Shown here piece by piece: positions 36,949 to 48,489 of a stretch of 64,000 bases of DNA. Origin of the DNA: Theropithecus gelada (Eukaryota; Chordata; Mammalia; Primates; Cercopithecidae); the NCBI RefSeq assembly GCF_003255815.1, contig NC_037671.1, forward strand, positions 152,140,645 through 152,204,644, given 5' to 3'. Position numbers and translations under genes: made by a program. The notes under the pieces were generated by a model. It searched no databases. It was not told the origin of the DNA and saw only the letters and a list, made by a program, of their open reading frames with translations. How positions within the stretch are numbered: the first letter of the stretch is position 1; each line of letters starts with the position of its first letter.

Positions 36949-36964
36949 TATTTCTGATACTTCT

Positions 36965-37745
36965 AGTATAGTTTAGAAGATGTAATTTAAACCTAAATCA
37001 TATTATTGTTTTACATATTCTTCTGGCCTCCTAGTGAGTGTGATGAGGAAAGAGAGGTTCCATACGGAACTCCATTACCCTCCTTTCTACCATGCGTAGT
37101 CCCAGGTTGTATGTCTACCTCTATGCAACACTGTATCAATCACATGCCATCAGTCTCCTCTGGGGCTCATCCAGTACATGTTATGAAGAAGAAAATTGGA
37201 TAACTACATTTCCAACATGTTTTTTTCAGCCTTAATGCATGGCCATGAGAGACCACTACTAACATTTATCAGTCCTTTCCTAGCCCTGATCTCCACAAAG
37301 CCAGAGCTTTGGAGGACATACATATCTGAGAAATCAATGAAGAGAAACACATTTTCAGAGATTCATGAGTAACACCAATTTCTGCTTATGTCTTTTATAT
37401 TCTGGTTTCTTCTGCCAACTGATACACTAGAATCTGCACAACCTTGTGAAACAGTCAGTACCATTAGTTACCTACATAATATATTCCACTAATCTGTTTT
37501 GCATTGTCTCAGGTCCAAGTATTTCAGGGCAGATTATAGCAGTACCATATTTGTTCCAAAGCTGAGAAACATGTATATGGAGGCTTGTAGTAGAATTTCC
37601 TGGAAGTGTTTCATCTGCTAAGGTCACCTGCAGAACACCAGGCTTCATCATTTACTCTGAATGGGAGGGGCCCCAACATTAAAGACATCCAATAAATTCT
37701 AGATTTCAGTGGGTTTCCCTATCCCATTTTCTCACCTTCACTTAC
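36965..37745. other. Unassigned sequence
   Basis: No recognised repeat or gene. Confidence 0.4.
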
Positions 37746-37747
37746 TC

Positions 37748-37831
37748 TGTGTGTGTGTGTGTGTGTATGTGTGTATGTGCATATATATATATATGTATAT
37801 ATATGTGTGTGTGTGTGTATATGTATATATA
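37748..37831 (+). repeat. (TG)n/(TA)n compound microsatellite
   Basis: Alternating TG and TA blocks directly abut the 5' end of the next Alu. Confidence 0.95.
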
Positions 37832-38128
37832 TTTGGCTGAGTAAGGTAATTCCAGCACTTTAGGAGACTGAGGAGGGCAGATCACCTGCGGTCAGGAGTT
37901 CGAGACCAGCCTGGCCAACATAGTGAAACCCTGTCTCTACCAAAAATACAAAAATTAGCTGGGAATGGTGGTGAGCGCCTGTAGTCCTAGCTACTCGGGA
38001 GGCTGAGGCAGGAGAATCGCTTGAACCCAGGATTCAGAGGTTGCAGTGAGCTGAGATCATGCCACTGAATTCCAGCCTGGGTGGCAGAGAGAGACTCCCT
38101 CTCAAACAAAAACAAAAACAAAACAAAA
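37832..38128 (+). mobile_element. AluS-type, sense
   Basis: Both monomers are present, with a (CAAAAA)n tail. The first bases are diverged beside the microsatellite. Confidence 0.92.
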
Positions 38129-38559
38129 TGACAAAAACAAATTTTTTAATGAAAAAGAATCTTCTTTACAAATTAATTATTGGTTTCTGCATTTGGTTAC
38201 ATAACTGGATAGTTTTCTCCCCAATCTGAGATTATTCATCAATATTTTATTCTAGCATTTTATTTTATATTTACATGTTTTCATTAACTCATTAACATGG
38301 GTTTTTCTTTTCTTTTTAAACACCTTTCAATTTTTTGCTCTGATGTAGAATCTATTTCTCTGAGGTAGTGGTCTACCTTGATGTTTAGTCACTTAGCCCA
38401 ATGCATTATTCGAAAGTCAAACTGATTTAAAATTATACTTCTAACATATACCAAATTATTTCAAATGCTTGAGTGAATTCCTTGTCTTTTTTCTTCTTCT
38501 ATTTATCTGTTTGTTTTTAAACTGTTAACAAATGTCTTGTTTACTTTTCTAGTTTCTTT

Positions 38560-38733
38560 CCTTTTTTTTGGTTTGTTTTGTTTAGGGAGACAGGCTCTCA
38601 CTCTGCCACTCAGGCTAGAGTGCAGTGGCATGATTATGGTTCACTGCAATCTCGAGCTCCTGATCTCAAGTGATCTTCCTGCCTTGGCCTCCCAAGTAGG
38701 TGGGATTGCAGGCATAAGCCACCACACCTGGCG
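38560..38733 (-). mobile_element. Shortened Alu, antisense
   Basis: About one and a half monomers in reverse. It passes from GAGTGCAGTGGCATGATTATGG directly to the left-monomer end, so the middle is missing. Confidence 0.8.
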
Positions 38734-38910
38734 CCTCTTTCTTTATTTTTTTCAAATATAAAAAAGTCTTTTATTTTCTATTTTTTTCCAGAAACACCTT
38801 GCCTTTCTAAATTCTCTCATAGACACTGACAGTTCTTTGTTTGATTATCTTGGATTTTCTAAATAAATAATCTTATTGCTTGTACATAAAAATTAAATTT
38901 TTTTTAATTT

Positions 38911-38911
38911 T

Positions 38912-38945
<34 letters not shown>

Positions 38946-39222
38946 TGGCATCTCGCTTTGTTGCCAGACTGGAGTGCAGTGGCACGATCTTGGTTCACTG
39001 CAGTCTCCGCCTCCCAGGTTCAAGCAATTCTCCTGCCTCAGCTTCCCGAGTAGCTGAGACTACAGGCATGCACTGCCACACCTGGCTAAGTTTTTTGTAT
39101 TTTTAGTAGAGACGGGGTTTCACCGTGTTGGCCAGGATGGTCTTGATCTCCTGACCTTGTGATCCGCCCGCCTCGGCCTCCCAAAGTGCTGGGATTACAG
39201 GCGTGAGCCACCGCGCCTGGCC
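38911..39222 (-). mobile_element. AluS/Y-type, antisense
   Basis: A 31-base poly-T tail followed by a full-length reversed Alu ending in CCTGGCC. Confidence 0.95.
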
Positions 39223-39254
39223 TACTCTTTTTTTCATAATTATACTCTATTGAT

Positions 39255-39342
39255 TTCCTTTCTCCTTCCATCCCTCCCTCCCCACCCTTCCTTCTATCCC
39301 TGTTTCTCTTTTTCTCTTTCTCTACCTCTCTTTCTCTCTTTA
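39255..39342 (+). repeat. CT-rich low-complexity tract
   Basis: Almost pure pyrimidine on the plus strand (CCTTCC and TTTCTC units). Confidence 0.85.
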
Positions 39343-41480
39343 GGTTAAAGCTTTCTAAACAATGTTGAAAAAGATTAGGTAATGGTGCAGTGTCATTTAT
39401 ATTACATTCTTCATGACTCTAATGGAAATAGTGGGATTTGGCTTTGCTTTTATTTTTCAATCAAACATAATAGTTGCTATTGGATTGATTACTAATACAC
39501 TATTTGGGCCAAGTGCAGGACAGGATGATAGCCTGTGAATAAGCCTCCATGCACTTTCATAAGATGGATGTAAGGTAAGATTGAGAACTCCCTTTCCCCT
39601 TCTCACCCATCATCCCCTTCTTTAGGCTAGGCTTGCCTGTATTCCTTGTCAAGTAGAACTTCACTGTGTTTTCAGATCTTTCTGAAAACTGTCCATTGGC
39701 TTTCCAGGTGGGTTAGTAAACTGCTGGGTGGTTTGCCATTCATTAAGTTTAATCTCATCAGTATAATGTCTTCCAGAAATTGCTTGAAGTCACTCTTCTT
39801 TGATTTCCCTTAACTTTTTGGCAGTTCTTTTGAATTTCAATGAGAACTAAGTAAAAACAAAAATCAGCTCAGCCAACCAACTTGAAATAGTTCCTTTAAA
39901 AATAAAAATCATTTTTAAATCTCAAATGTTAAAATATAAATGAATCCTCCCTTAAGTAATAATGACAGATGGAAATACTATATTAAAACTCAGCTCCTAT
40001 CACATATCTGCAATGGTAACTCATTTAAAAATGTTATCCTGCATTGGATTAAGTGGTTTCAAAATGAAAATATGAATATGAATAAACTGTCTTTCTCCAA
40101 AAGAACTGAAAACTAGCACGTATACTGAAAAAGTGCTTCTTCAAATTAATCTATGAATTATTTTCATTTTTTATGTTGACAAAGAATCTTGCTTAGAAAC
40201 AATGTTGAATTTTGTATCAACACTGAATACTAATCAGGAAAAGAAAGCACCCTTATTATTCTCTCTGAATAACAAGTATTTTTCCAGTTGGATCACTGTA
40301 CGTTTGTGCAAGTTAATGACTTATTTTTCGAAAGATTTACCACTCTGATGTATGTTTTGCAGTAGTAGATTTCCTCGTGTCCCGCACAGTGAAATATCAT
40401 CATTGTTTGAATCACATTTTTGGCAGGATGATGTTCTTTTACATTTTGGGGGAATCATAGGAGCCTGAGACAGGAGGGAGACAAATCTTATCTGTAAAAC
40501 TTATTCATGAATTTTTGTTTTGGCGTAGGAAATTTGCCCCTGTGTATAACAAGGGCATTTAACAAAATCTGTAATGCTTGTTTGAACTAAATTAGTTTCT
40601 TACAGCAAAGCTGTAAGAAGCTCTTTTGTCAGTTGTTAACATGCTTTTAGACTAGGTTCCAAATTCAAAATGAATTTGAATGCCGCCTCCAATCTACGCC
40701 ACTTGCACCTCATCTTTGTTCTTTTTTCTTCCTTTCCCAGACACCTTATATTCTCATTTTATTTCTTCAGTGGACATCCATTAGCACTTTAGTCCCTAAC
40801 CCAGATTAGTTCGTCAGCACCTCATGCTTGGACTTTTTCTTATTTTCATTGTTTCACTCTACTAGTCCTCTGATTTCCCTGACCCACTTCCCTGATTTCC
40901 AGGGTAAAACCTGACTGATCTGTCAGACCAATTCTAAATCTGTCCATAGTCTTTTTCTCTATGCTATACTCTCACATCAACCCATTATTATGACTTTGTG
41001 TTAAAGATGTGATCGTATGAAAGGTTACGTTATTTTTCAGGAACTGAATACTTGGTTTAACGTGACTCTACCCCGGACAGCCCGGCCAATTACCCTGACT
41101 CCCCTACTTTCAATCATACTGAAGATGTTATATAACGAATGTGTTATTAAATATATTTTTAATGTCTGCAAATGCCCTTCTTCTATAGCTATCAAATCAA
41201 AGAAAGTTATCTCAGAATTCTGCAAAGCCTCAGAACAGATAGTCTTCAATGACACACACTGTGGATGCTAAGATTTACCAACTCATTAACTTCTTGGACT
41301 GACTGAATTTTTTTTCGAGAAGGCAGCTGTGCACCTCCTGCTGGTGGGTTGGTTGCCTCACTGGTGCAGCCACTCTGCTGGTGGAAATGCCCATGTGTTC
41401 CTTAGAACAGTTTCTTCTACTATATGGCCAGAACAATCCTCTGCTCACCCTCCTAATTGGTACACTGATGCAACCATTTA
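39343..41480. other. Unassigned sequence
   Basis: No recognised repeat or gene. Confidence 0.4.
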
Positions 41481-41489
41481 TTTATTTAT

Positions 41490-41637
41490 ATTTTTTAAGA
41501 CTGGACTGTGGCAGAGGGTAGGGGACTGGCTTTGCTGTGTTGCCTAGCCTGAACTTAAACTCCTGGGCTGAGGTTATCCTCCTGTCTTAGCCTTCCGAGT
41601 ACCTGGGACTATAGGCTTGTGCCCCAGCACAGGGTTG
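41490..41637 (-). mobile_element. FLAM/Alu monomer, antisense
   Basis: A diverged left monomer in reverse: TTGCTGTGTTGCCTAGCCTG, CTCCTGGGCTGAGG, TACCTGGGACTATAGGC. Confidence 0.75.
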
Positions 41638-41699
41638 ATGCAGTCTTTTACACACAGGGCACTACCCTTGCAAATAAAAGTGCCAGATAAAAGAACTGT

Positions 41700-41870
41700 A
41701 CAATCTACATTCTAGGTCTGGTTCCATTCCTGATCCAATATGTGATTCTGGGCAACTTGTCTCTAGGCTGGACCTCAGTATTCTAGGAAGTAAAATGAGT
41801 GTTTTGGATTATATGATATTTAGTGACATTTCCTGTTCTAAAATTTAAAACCCTCACTCATCTCAAGGTT
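41700..41870 (+). mobile_element. MIR
   Basis: GTGATTCTGGGCAACTTGTCTCTAGGCTGGACCTCAG then GTAAAATGAGTG follows the MIR 5' half. Confidence 0.65.
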
Positions 41871-42601
41871 ACCTTTCTGTTTGTCTATGACTTGCTGTCC
41901 TGGCCCATTGGCTGTTGAGAGAAGTAATGAGGCAAGTCGGGTATCAGAAACTCAAGGTTTCTAGGAAACAAAGTCCTTGCGCAAGTATGCATTTCATTTT
42001 TCTCCATGTAACTTATCCCCACCTAGTGGTTAATAGTTAAAATAGCAAGTCATACTTGAGAGAAAAGGGATTTTATTTATCACAAGCAAATGAGGTTTTC
42101 TTAGGGGAAATGATACATGGTGTATTCATGTAGGCTGTGTTTTTTAACATCAGGTTCAAGATGATGGCTGACAATCCTCCTGTATCCACACTGCATGATA
42201 ATTACAAGGGCTGGAGTTACCAGAAAGGCAGAAAAAGAATTTTTAAAAGGTTGTTTCTAGATGCTGCTTTGAAGACCTTTATACCTCAAATGACTAGGAA
42301 TTTTTTGTGTGCCTTGGTTTTTTTACAGTTACTTTGAGTAACAAGATTTGAAGACAACTAATCCCTGACAAAATCAGATACAATATCAGAGAACACGAGT
42401 CATTTGTTTAAAGTTGACACACAGGCAGGGCAAAGTTTATTTATTCATTTTTCAATCCTGGAAGGTGTATGCAAAAGGGAACTATAATACCCGATTGTCT
42501 GGAACACACCCCATTTGAACAGTTGAGTGGAGTTTCTGTTTTTCGCCGCTTCTTTTCATGTGTTCAGGCTGCCCCTGTGGGCCATGGAACAAGTAGGCTA
42601 T

Positions 42602-42683
42602 TTATAGAGCCCCTGGGAAGTTCAGGAACCTAAGTGAAATTTTGGAAAAAGGCAGTAGCATAAAATAAGGTCCCAGGAAACAG
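42602..42683 (+). repeat. Source-like copy of an 82-bp duplicated segment
   Basis: It matches 43440-43521 at 78 of 82 bases in direct orientation. This copy lies in sequence without a recognised repeat, so it is the likelier source. Confidence 0.9.
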
Positions 42684-43014
42684 ATGTACAGAATTCTGAA
42701 GCATAAAACACCTTGTTATAATAGTTGTGCTTAGGTTTTTTGTTACGGATGAGGATAAAAAAGTGGAGTAAGAATCTTTGCTATTACTCAGAGTCTTCTT
42801 GTTTGAGTTCTTCTAATACTGTTAGGTCACTTTTGTTAGACCAATTTTAATCAGAAGCCAACAGTTAAAATTTAGGCCAGGATCTGTGGGATCATTTAAA
42901 TTCCATGTAATTCACCAATTTGAAGAAAGAGTTACAATAATTTTTACCTAAACTATTACATAAAAGATTCTTTATAAATGAATGGTATGACTTGGAATTC
43001 ACTCTTTTACTTTG

Positions 43015-43610
43015 TCTTGGTTAAGCTTGCTGGAAGTTTATGCATTTTATTGATCTTATCAGAGAATCAGCTTTTGTCACTGTTTATTTTCTGGAGTGCT
43101 TTCCCATTTTCAATGTTTTAAATTCATGTTCTTATTTTTCTTATTTTTTTCACTTCTACTTTCTAAATTTCATTTGTTAATCTTTCTCTAGCTTTCTAAA
43201 GTGGAATGGGTTATTAATTTTAACTTTTTCTAACTTCTTTTTAAATATGTGTATTAAAAGTCAAACATTTCCTTTGAAGCACTACTTTTACTAGGTATAA
43301 TTTCATTCAAAATATATTTTCATGCTTTTCAAGGCTTATTCTTTGACCCTAGTTTTATTTAGAGATGTTTTGTTTAATGTCCAAATATTTGGAGATTTTC
43401 CAGTCAACTTTCTGTTATTACAATGAACAACTAAGATAGTTATAGAGCCGCTGGGAAGTTCAGAAGCCTAGGTGAAATTTTGGAAAAAGGCAGTAGCATA
43501 AAATAAGGTCCCAGGAAACAGCTTAATTCCACTGTGGTGTGAGAACATACTTTGTCTTAAATCTATTACTATAAATTTGCCGTGTAGGGAGATAATAAAA
43601 ATGTGAGCAT
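43015..43610 (-). mobile_element. Old L1 (L1M) ORF2 fragment, antisense
   Basis: It matches reversed ORF2: CATTTTATTGATCTTATCAGAG, TTTGACCCTAGTTTTATTTAG, CCAAATATTTGGAGATTTTCC, and resumes after the inserted 82-bp segment with TTAATTCCACTGTGGTGTGAG. Confidence 0.8.
43440..43521 (+). repeat. 82-bp duplicated segment inside the L1
   Basis: A 95% identical direct copy of 42602-42683, placed in the middle of an antisense L1 whose sequence continues on both sides. Confidence 0.9.
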
Positions 43611-43616
43611 CAATTT

Positions 43617-43652
43617 GTTTTCTCATTTTCATAAAGTTGAAAATGAGAAAAC
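43617..43652. repeat. Perfect 15-bp hairpin
   Basis: GTTTTCTCATTTTCA (43617-43631) and its exact complement (43638-43652) with a 6-base loop, just before an Alu. Confidence 0.9.
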
Positions 43653-43653
43653 A

Positions 43654-43965
43654 GGATGGGTTGGGGGGCTCACACCTGTAATCTCAGCATTTCAGGATAC
43701 CACAGAGAGGCAACTGCTTGAGGCTAGAAATTTGATGCCAGCCTGAGCAACATAGCAAGACCCAATTTCTACAAAAAATAAAAAATAATTCAGGTGTGGT
43801 GGCTGGTGCCTGTAGTTCCAGCTATTCAGAAGGCTGAAGTGGAAGGATTGCTTGAGCCCAGGAGTTTGAGATTACAGTGAGCCATAATCATGCCTGGTTG
43901 ATAGAGAAAGACCCTGTCTCAAATAAAATAAAACAAAACAAAATAAAATAAAATGAAATGAAAAA
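43654..43965 (+). mobile_element. Old Alu (AluJ-like), sense
   Basis: Both monomers are diverged: GAGCAACATAGCAAGACCC, TTGCTTGAGCCCAGGAGTTTGAG, and an AATAAAATAAAAC tail. Confidence 0.85.
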
Positions 43966-43974
43966 ACAATATAG

Positions 43975-45660
43975 AAAATACCTAACACCAAAGGTAGTTA
44001 TTTGAAAAGATCAGTAAAATAGGTAAACCTCCAGCAAGGCTTACCAACACACAAAAATGTAGGGAGAAGACACGAATTACCATTTCACAAATGAAAGAAG
44101 GATCATTACAACTGACTTCATGGACACTCAAAGGAGAAAGAGGGAATACTGTGAATAAATGTGTGCCCACAAATTAGATAAGTAGATGAAATGATGAAAC
44201 AGGCCAATTTTTTAAGAGACATACACTAGCAATATTTACTCAAAGGGGAAAATAATAACCTTAATCTCTCAGTATATATATTAAAGAAATTAAATAAATA
44301 ATTAAAAAATCTTTCAAGAAAGAAAGCACCAGGGCAAGATGACTTTTTAGGTGAATTCTATGAAACAATTAATGAAGAAATAATAATTATTTGCATTTCT
44401 TCCCAAAATAGTAGTAAATACTTCGTAATTCATTTTATGATGCCAGCATCACTCTAATACCCAAACAAGATAAAGACATTGCTAGAGAAAATAACCTAGA
44501 GGCCAATATTTCTTGTGAATATGACACAACAGTTTCTTAACAAAATATCAACAAACTGAACTCACTCTACTGGATTCTGAACTCACTCTATTGGAGTGAG
44601 TTCAGAATTGAATAATTAAGTAACTGGATGGTAGATCATGAGTCAGATTTCTCATTTATGGAGTGGGAGGTTACAGACCAGCAAAAAAAGAAGGCTAGAA
44701 AGTCTAAGTTGCAATAGATTAGAATTGGAGACATCAATATGAACTCATGTTCAGCTTAATATAGGTATAGATGGCCATTTATAGTAATATTTATAAAAAC
44801 ATAGGTTAGTGTATATACATATTTGAGAAGGTCTAGAACCAATGATTCCTCAGTAGTAATGAACACACCCAGTACTCAGATTTTGGTTTCCAATACCATT
44901 TTCCAATACAAACAGTCAGGGCTCTTTAGAGAAATGGCTGGTTCTAAGACCAGGGCACAAGTCTAAGAGATGAGCCTGGAGCATTGTGTGGTACCAGAAA
45001 GCAAGAAAGTACTGAAAACAAATAAAATATCAAACAAATGCACACACACACACAAATAAAAACAAAAAAGCTTGCATAAAACATAAAACACTACACTGGG
45101 GTACGTCCATGAGGGGTGAAAGCCCACCAAAAGAGCTCCCTATGGCCAAAGCTAGAATAATCTGAACAGCAAAATAGCATGGTGTTGGAGTAAATGCAAA
45201 GTATAAAACAAATATCCATGATTCCACACAGATATAAATAAGTGATTGAATAACTAACTTACCACACCACCAGTGTAGGCTATGCACAGCAACTTTCACA
45301 GAGAGCAAAAGGGAAGGGGGAAAATAATAATTTTACATTGGAGAAGTCTGACAAACACTATCTCAGCCAGGTGATCCTAGTTAACATCAAGAGTGATGTC
45401 ATGTTCCAATAATAAGTAATGATACTGAAGCCGTAATGAAAAGCCTCCCATCAAAGAAAAGCCCAGGACCAAATGGCTTCACTGTGAATTCTACCAAACT
45501 TTTAAAGAAGAACTGATACCACTTCTACTCCAATTATTCTAAAAAATAGAGGAGGTGGGAACACTTCCAAACTCATACTGTGAGGCCAGTATCACCCTGA
45601 TACTAAAACCACACTAAAACACATCAAAAAAAGAAAGCTACAAGTCAATGAACAATAGGA
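43975..45660 (+). mobile_element. Old L1 (L1M) ORF2 and 3' fragments
   Basis: The part 43985-44570 matches ORF2, 44610-45420 looks like an L1 3'UTR (GTCTGACAAACACTATCTCAGCCAGGTGATC), and 45425-45650 is ORF2 again (AGAAAAGCCCAGGACCAAATGGCTTCACTG). There are at least two insertions or a rearranged one, with no open frame. Confidence 0.7.
44574..44608. repeat. Perfect 15-bp hairpin
   Basis: ATTCTGAACTCACTC (44574-44588) and its complement (44594-44608) with a 5-base loop. A third partial copy, GAACTCACTCTACTGGA, precedes it at 44558. Confidence 0.9.
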
Positions 45661-45948
45661 TGTGTTTTATCTAGTTATGTGCAGATTTACATACTAATCC
45701 TCCCCTTTGCAGGATACAAATTTCAATTTTTTTAATGAACTTAACTACAATAAACATCTCCTTTCTCTCACATAAATGCTTCTATCCATCAGAGGGCCAC
45801 TCAGGGAAGTTCTTCACTGGGCTACTTTGTCTTGCCTGAGCAAGCAAGGAAATTCAGTTTTTATATTATTGATGGAATGTCTTTGACACTCCTTTAAAAA
45901 AGACATCCTACTGAATGAACCTGTTAGCTTTCCTTCAACTAAATTAAA

Positions 45949-45964
45949 GTTTCTCTCTCTCTCT

Positions 45965-46008
<44 letters not shown>

Positions 46009-46278
46009 CAGTCTCGCTCTGTCGCCAGGCTGGAGTGCAGTGGTGACCTTGGCTTACTGCAACCTCCAACTCCCGGGTTCAAGCGATTCTCCTGCCTCAA
46101 CATCCTGAGTACCTGGAATTACAGGTGCGTGCCACCACGCCCGGGTAATTTTTGTATTTTTAGTAGAGATGGGTTTCACTATGTTTGCCAGGCTGGTCTC
46201 GATCTCCTGACCTCATGACCTGCCTGCCTCAGCCTCCCAAAGAGCTGGGATTATAGGCATGAGCCACCATGCCTAGCC
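45949..46278 (-). mobile_element. Alu, antisense, with (TC)n/poly-T tail
   Basis: A (CT)n run, then about 37 T, then a full-length reversed Alu ending CATGCCTAGCC. Confidence 0.93.
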
Positions 46279-46284
46279 TGAAGC

Positions 46285-46505
46285 TTCTCAACCTTGGCAC
46301 TATTGATGTTTCAGGCTACCTAATTCTTTGTTGAGGGTGGGGGTGCTGCTATGTGCATTGTAGGATAATTAGCCTCCTCCCGGGTCTCTGCCCTCTAAAC
46401 ATCAGTAGCACCTTCCTTTCCAGTTGTGACAATAGAAAATGTTTCCAGACATTGCCAAATGCCCTCTGGCAGGCAAAATTATCCCTAGTTGAGAACCTGT
46501 TGTTT
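46285..46505 (-). mobile_element. MER20 (hAT-Charlie DNA transposon)
   Basis: It matches the element in reverse from CTTCTCAACCTTGGCACTATTG through GTGCATTGTAGGATAATTAGC and TTTCCAGACATTGCCAAATG to GTTGAGAACCTGTTG, with the TTCTCAAC/GTTGAGAA terminal inverted repeats. Confidence 0.88.
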
Positions 46506-48489
46506 AGATCAGCAAAGGACTTGAAGGTCATGAGAGGCCCTCTTGAGTTTATGTTTCTGGGGTCTACTGTTTCCAGTGGTCAGTAACTCAACAATGACAC
46601 AGTTTTTACTGTCCTCACTTACCTTAGTTTGTAACGTAGCCAGCAGTCTTCCGTGAGTGGTACACAATGCCACTATGTTGTGCCCAGAGCTGGTTGATTG
46701 AGCTCCCATTCATTGTTTGTGCTTTGTCCACTACATTTGTACAGAAAATGAGAAGTATTTGTTGTCAAGATTTGGAATACATAGTTAATTGGATCTTCAC
46801 TGAATCTGTAACTCATTTACCTGCCTTTGTGTCTTTTCCCAACTTCTTTAACCCGTACGTAGACCATCATTGTCCAAAATATGGGCTAAAACTCAGGTGG
46901 AAAGTTGCTCTGTGTCATTCCTTGCACATTATCTTTGTCATATTTGGCTTACTTTCGTTGAATCCTATGACAAACACGGGACCTCTGAGCTCAAAAGAGT
47001 GAACAGTCTGAAGGGAATCCCAGTTTCTAATGGTATATTCATTATAATGCTAATTTCTATGCTTATTGGTTTATAATTACAAATATATTGCTGATATCAT
47101 TTTGAAAAGGAGAAACTGAAGGATTTCTAGAGAAAATGTAATTCTATATTATTAAAATATGTCAATTCCTTAAGAAAAAACTGTTTTGCTAAAGTTTATA
47201 GTACAAATAGAAAGACTTTAACTTCGAGTCAAGTTAATAGCCACGCCTACAAAGTTACTATGTAAGAGTTTATGTCAAACTAGAAAAAAAGACCTCCTAA
47301 CAGAACTGAAGGCATTTAGAACAATTTAAAAATTGTAGTAGGTGGCATATAAATGTAACAAAAGTTCAAGAAATATCCTAAAGTTTGGTAAATACTTAGA
47401 CATTAGGTTTAATATCTTCTTTATTTTATCATAGTTTCAAAATGATATTAACATAAAGGTTAACACAAAAAACATAATGTTAACATAATAGTATAGTTTT
47501 TGCAAGGCATGAATTTGCTTACTATGGAATTCCCAGACAGATAGGTTAACATTAATTTGGCAGAATTTTATAATTATGAATATGCCAACAGCTGTTCAAG
47601 CAAACTAAATTATAGTACCCAATATCCTTATGAAATGGGTTGATTCATTTAATTTGTTTAATATTTTAAAATAACAATTATTCTTTTATTTTTTGACATC
47701 TTAATTCTCTACGAAACTATTTATATAATAAATTTACCTGTTAGATTTAATGAAGACATAATTGCATCAGAAAAATTTAATAATCCTTGTAGTTAAGTCA
47801 ACATAATCCAAGTTGAAATAGTTGTCTCATATTACAAAGAAAATTTTAATGTCCAGACCATGTTTTGTAAATGGGTTTTATAAGTCATTAACAAAAAGAA
47901 ATAACATAAAAATAGCTAAACAGAGTGAACAGTCAATCTGAGAGACAGAAACTAGCTAAAAATAATTTGTAAAGACTGTGGATCTCACTAAAGGAAGAAT
48001 ACAAAAGAAAACAACTAAAATTTTATTTTATCAGGCAAACATTACAGTGATTTATAATAGAATTGTTGAGAGTTAGTGAGATGTGCAAATTTTTTTCATA
48101 AGAGATGTAGTATAAATTAATATATCCTTCTTGGAATTCCATGTGATACAGTCTCTCAAAATTTAATTTCAAGTGATATATATTTTAACCCAAAGAAAGT
48201 TTTTCTAATGTAGATGCACATATTTTCTTAAGTAAACATTCATGGTCACCTTTTATGTGCCAGGCACTATGTGAGATTCTGGGAATAAAATAGCAAATAA
48301 TATTTATTTACTGCAGGATCATTTTAAATACAAAAATTTGCAACCAATTAAAATTTCCATGCTAAGAGGTTTATTATACGAACTTACAATGTAGCATTGT
48401 GCCAACCTTGGAAGAACAAAGTAAGTCTGTAAGAACTGGTATTTTAAAAAAGTTATCAATATCTCTGAATAAAACATAAAGGATTAAAT
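46506..48489. other. Unassigned AT-rich sequence
   Basis: No gene is recognised. A short MIR/L2-like piece lies at 48245-48290 (TTTTATGTGCCAGGCACTATG). Confidence 0.4.
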
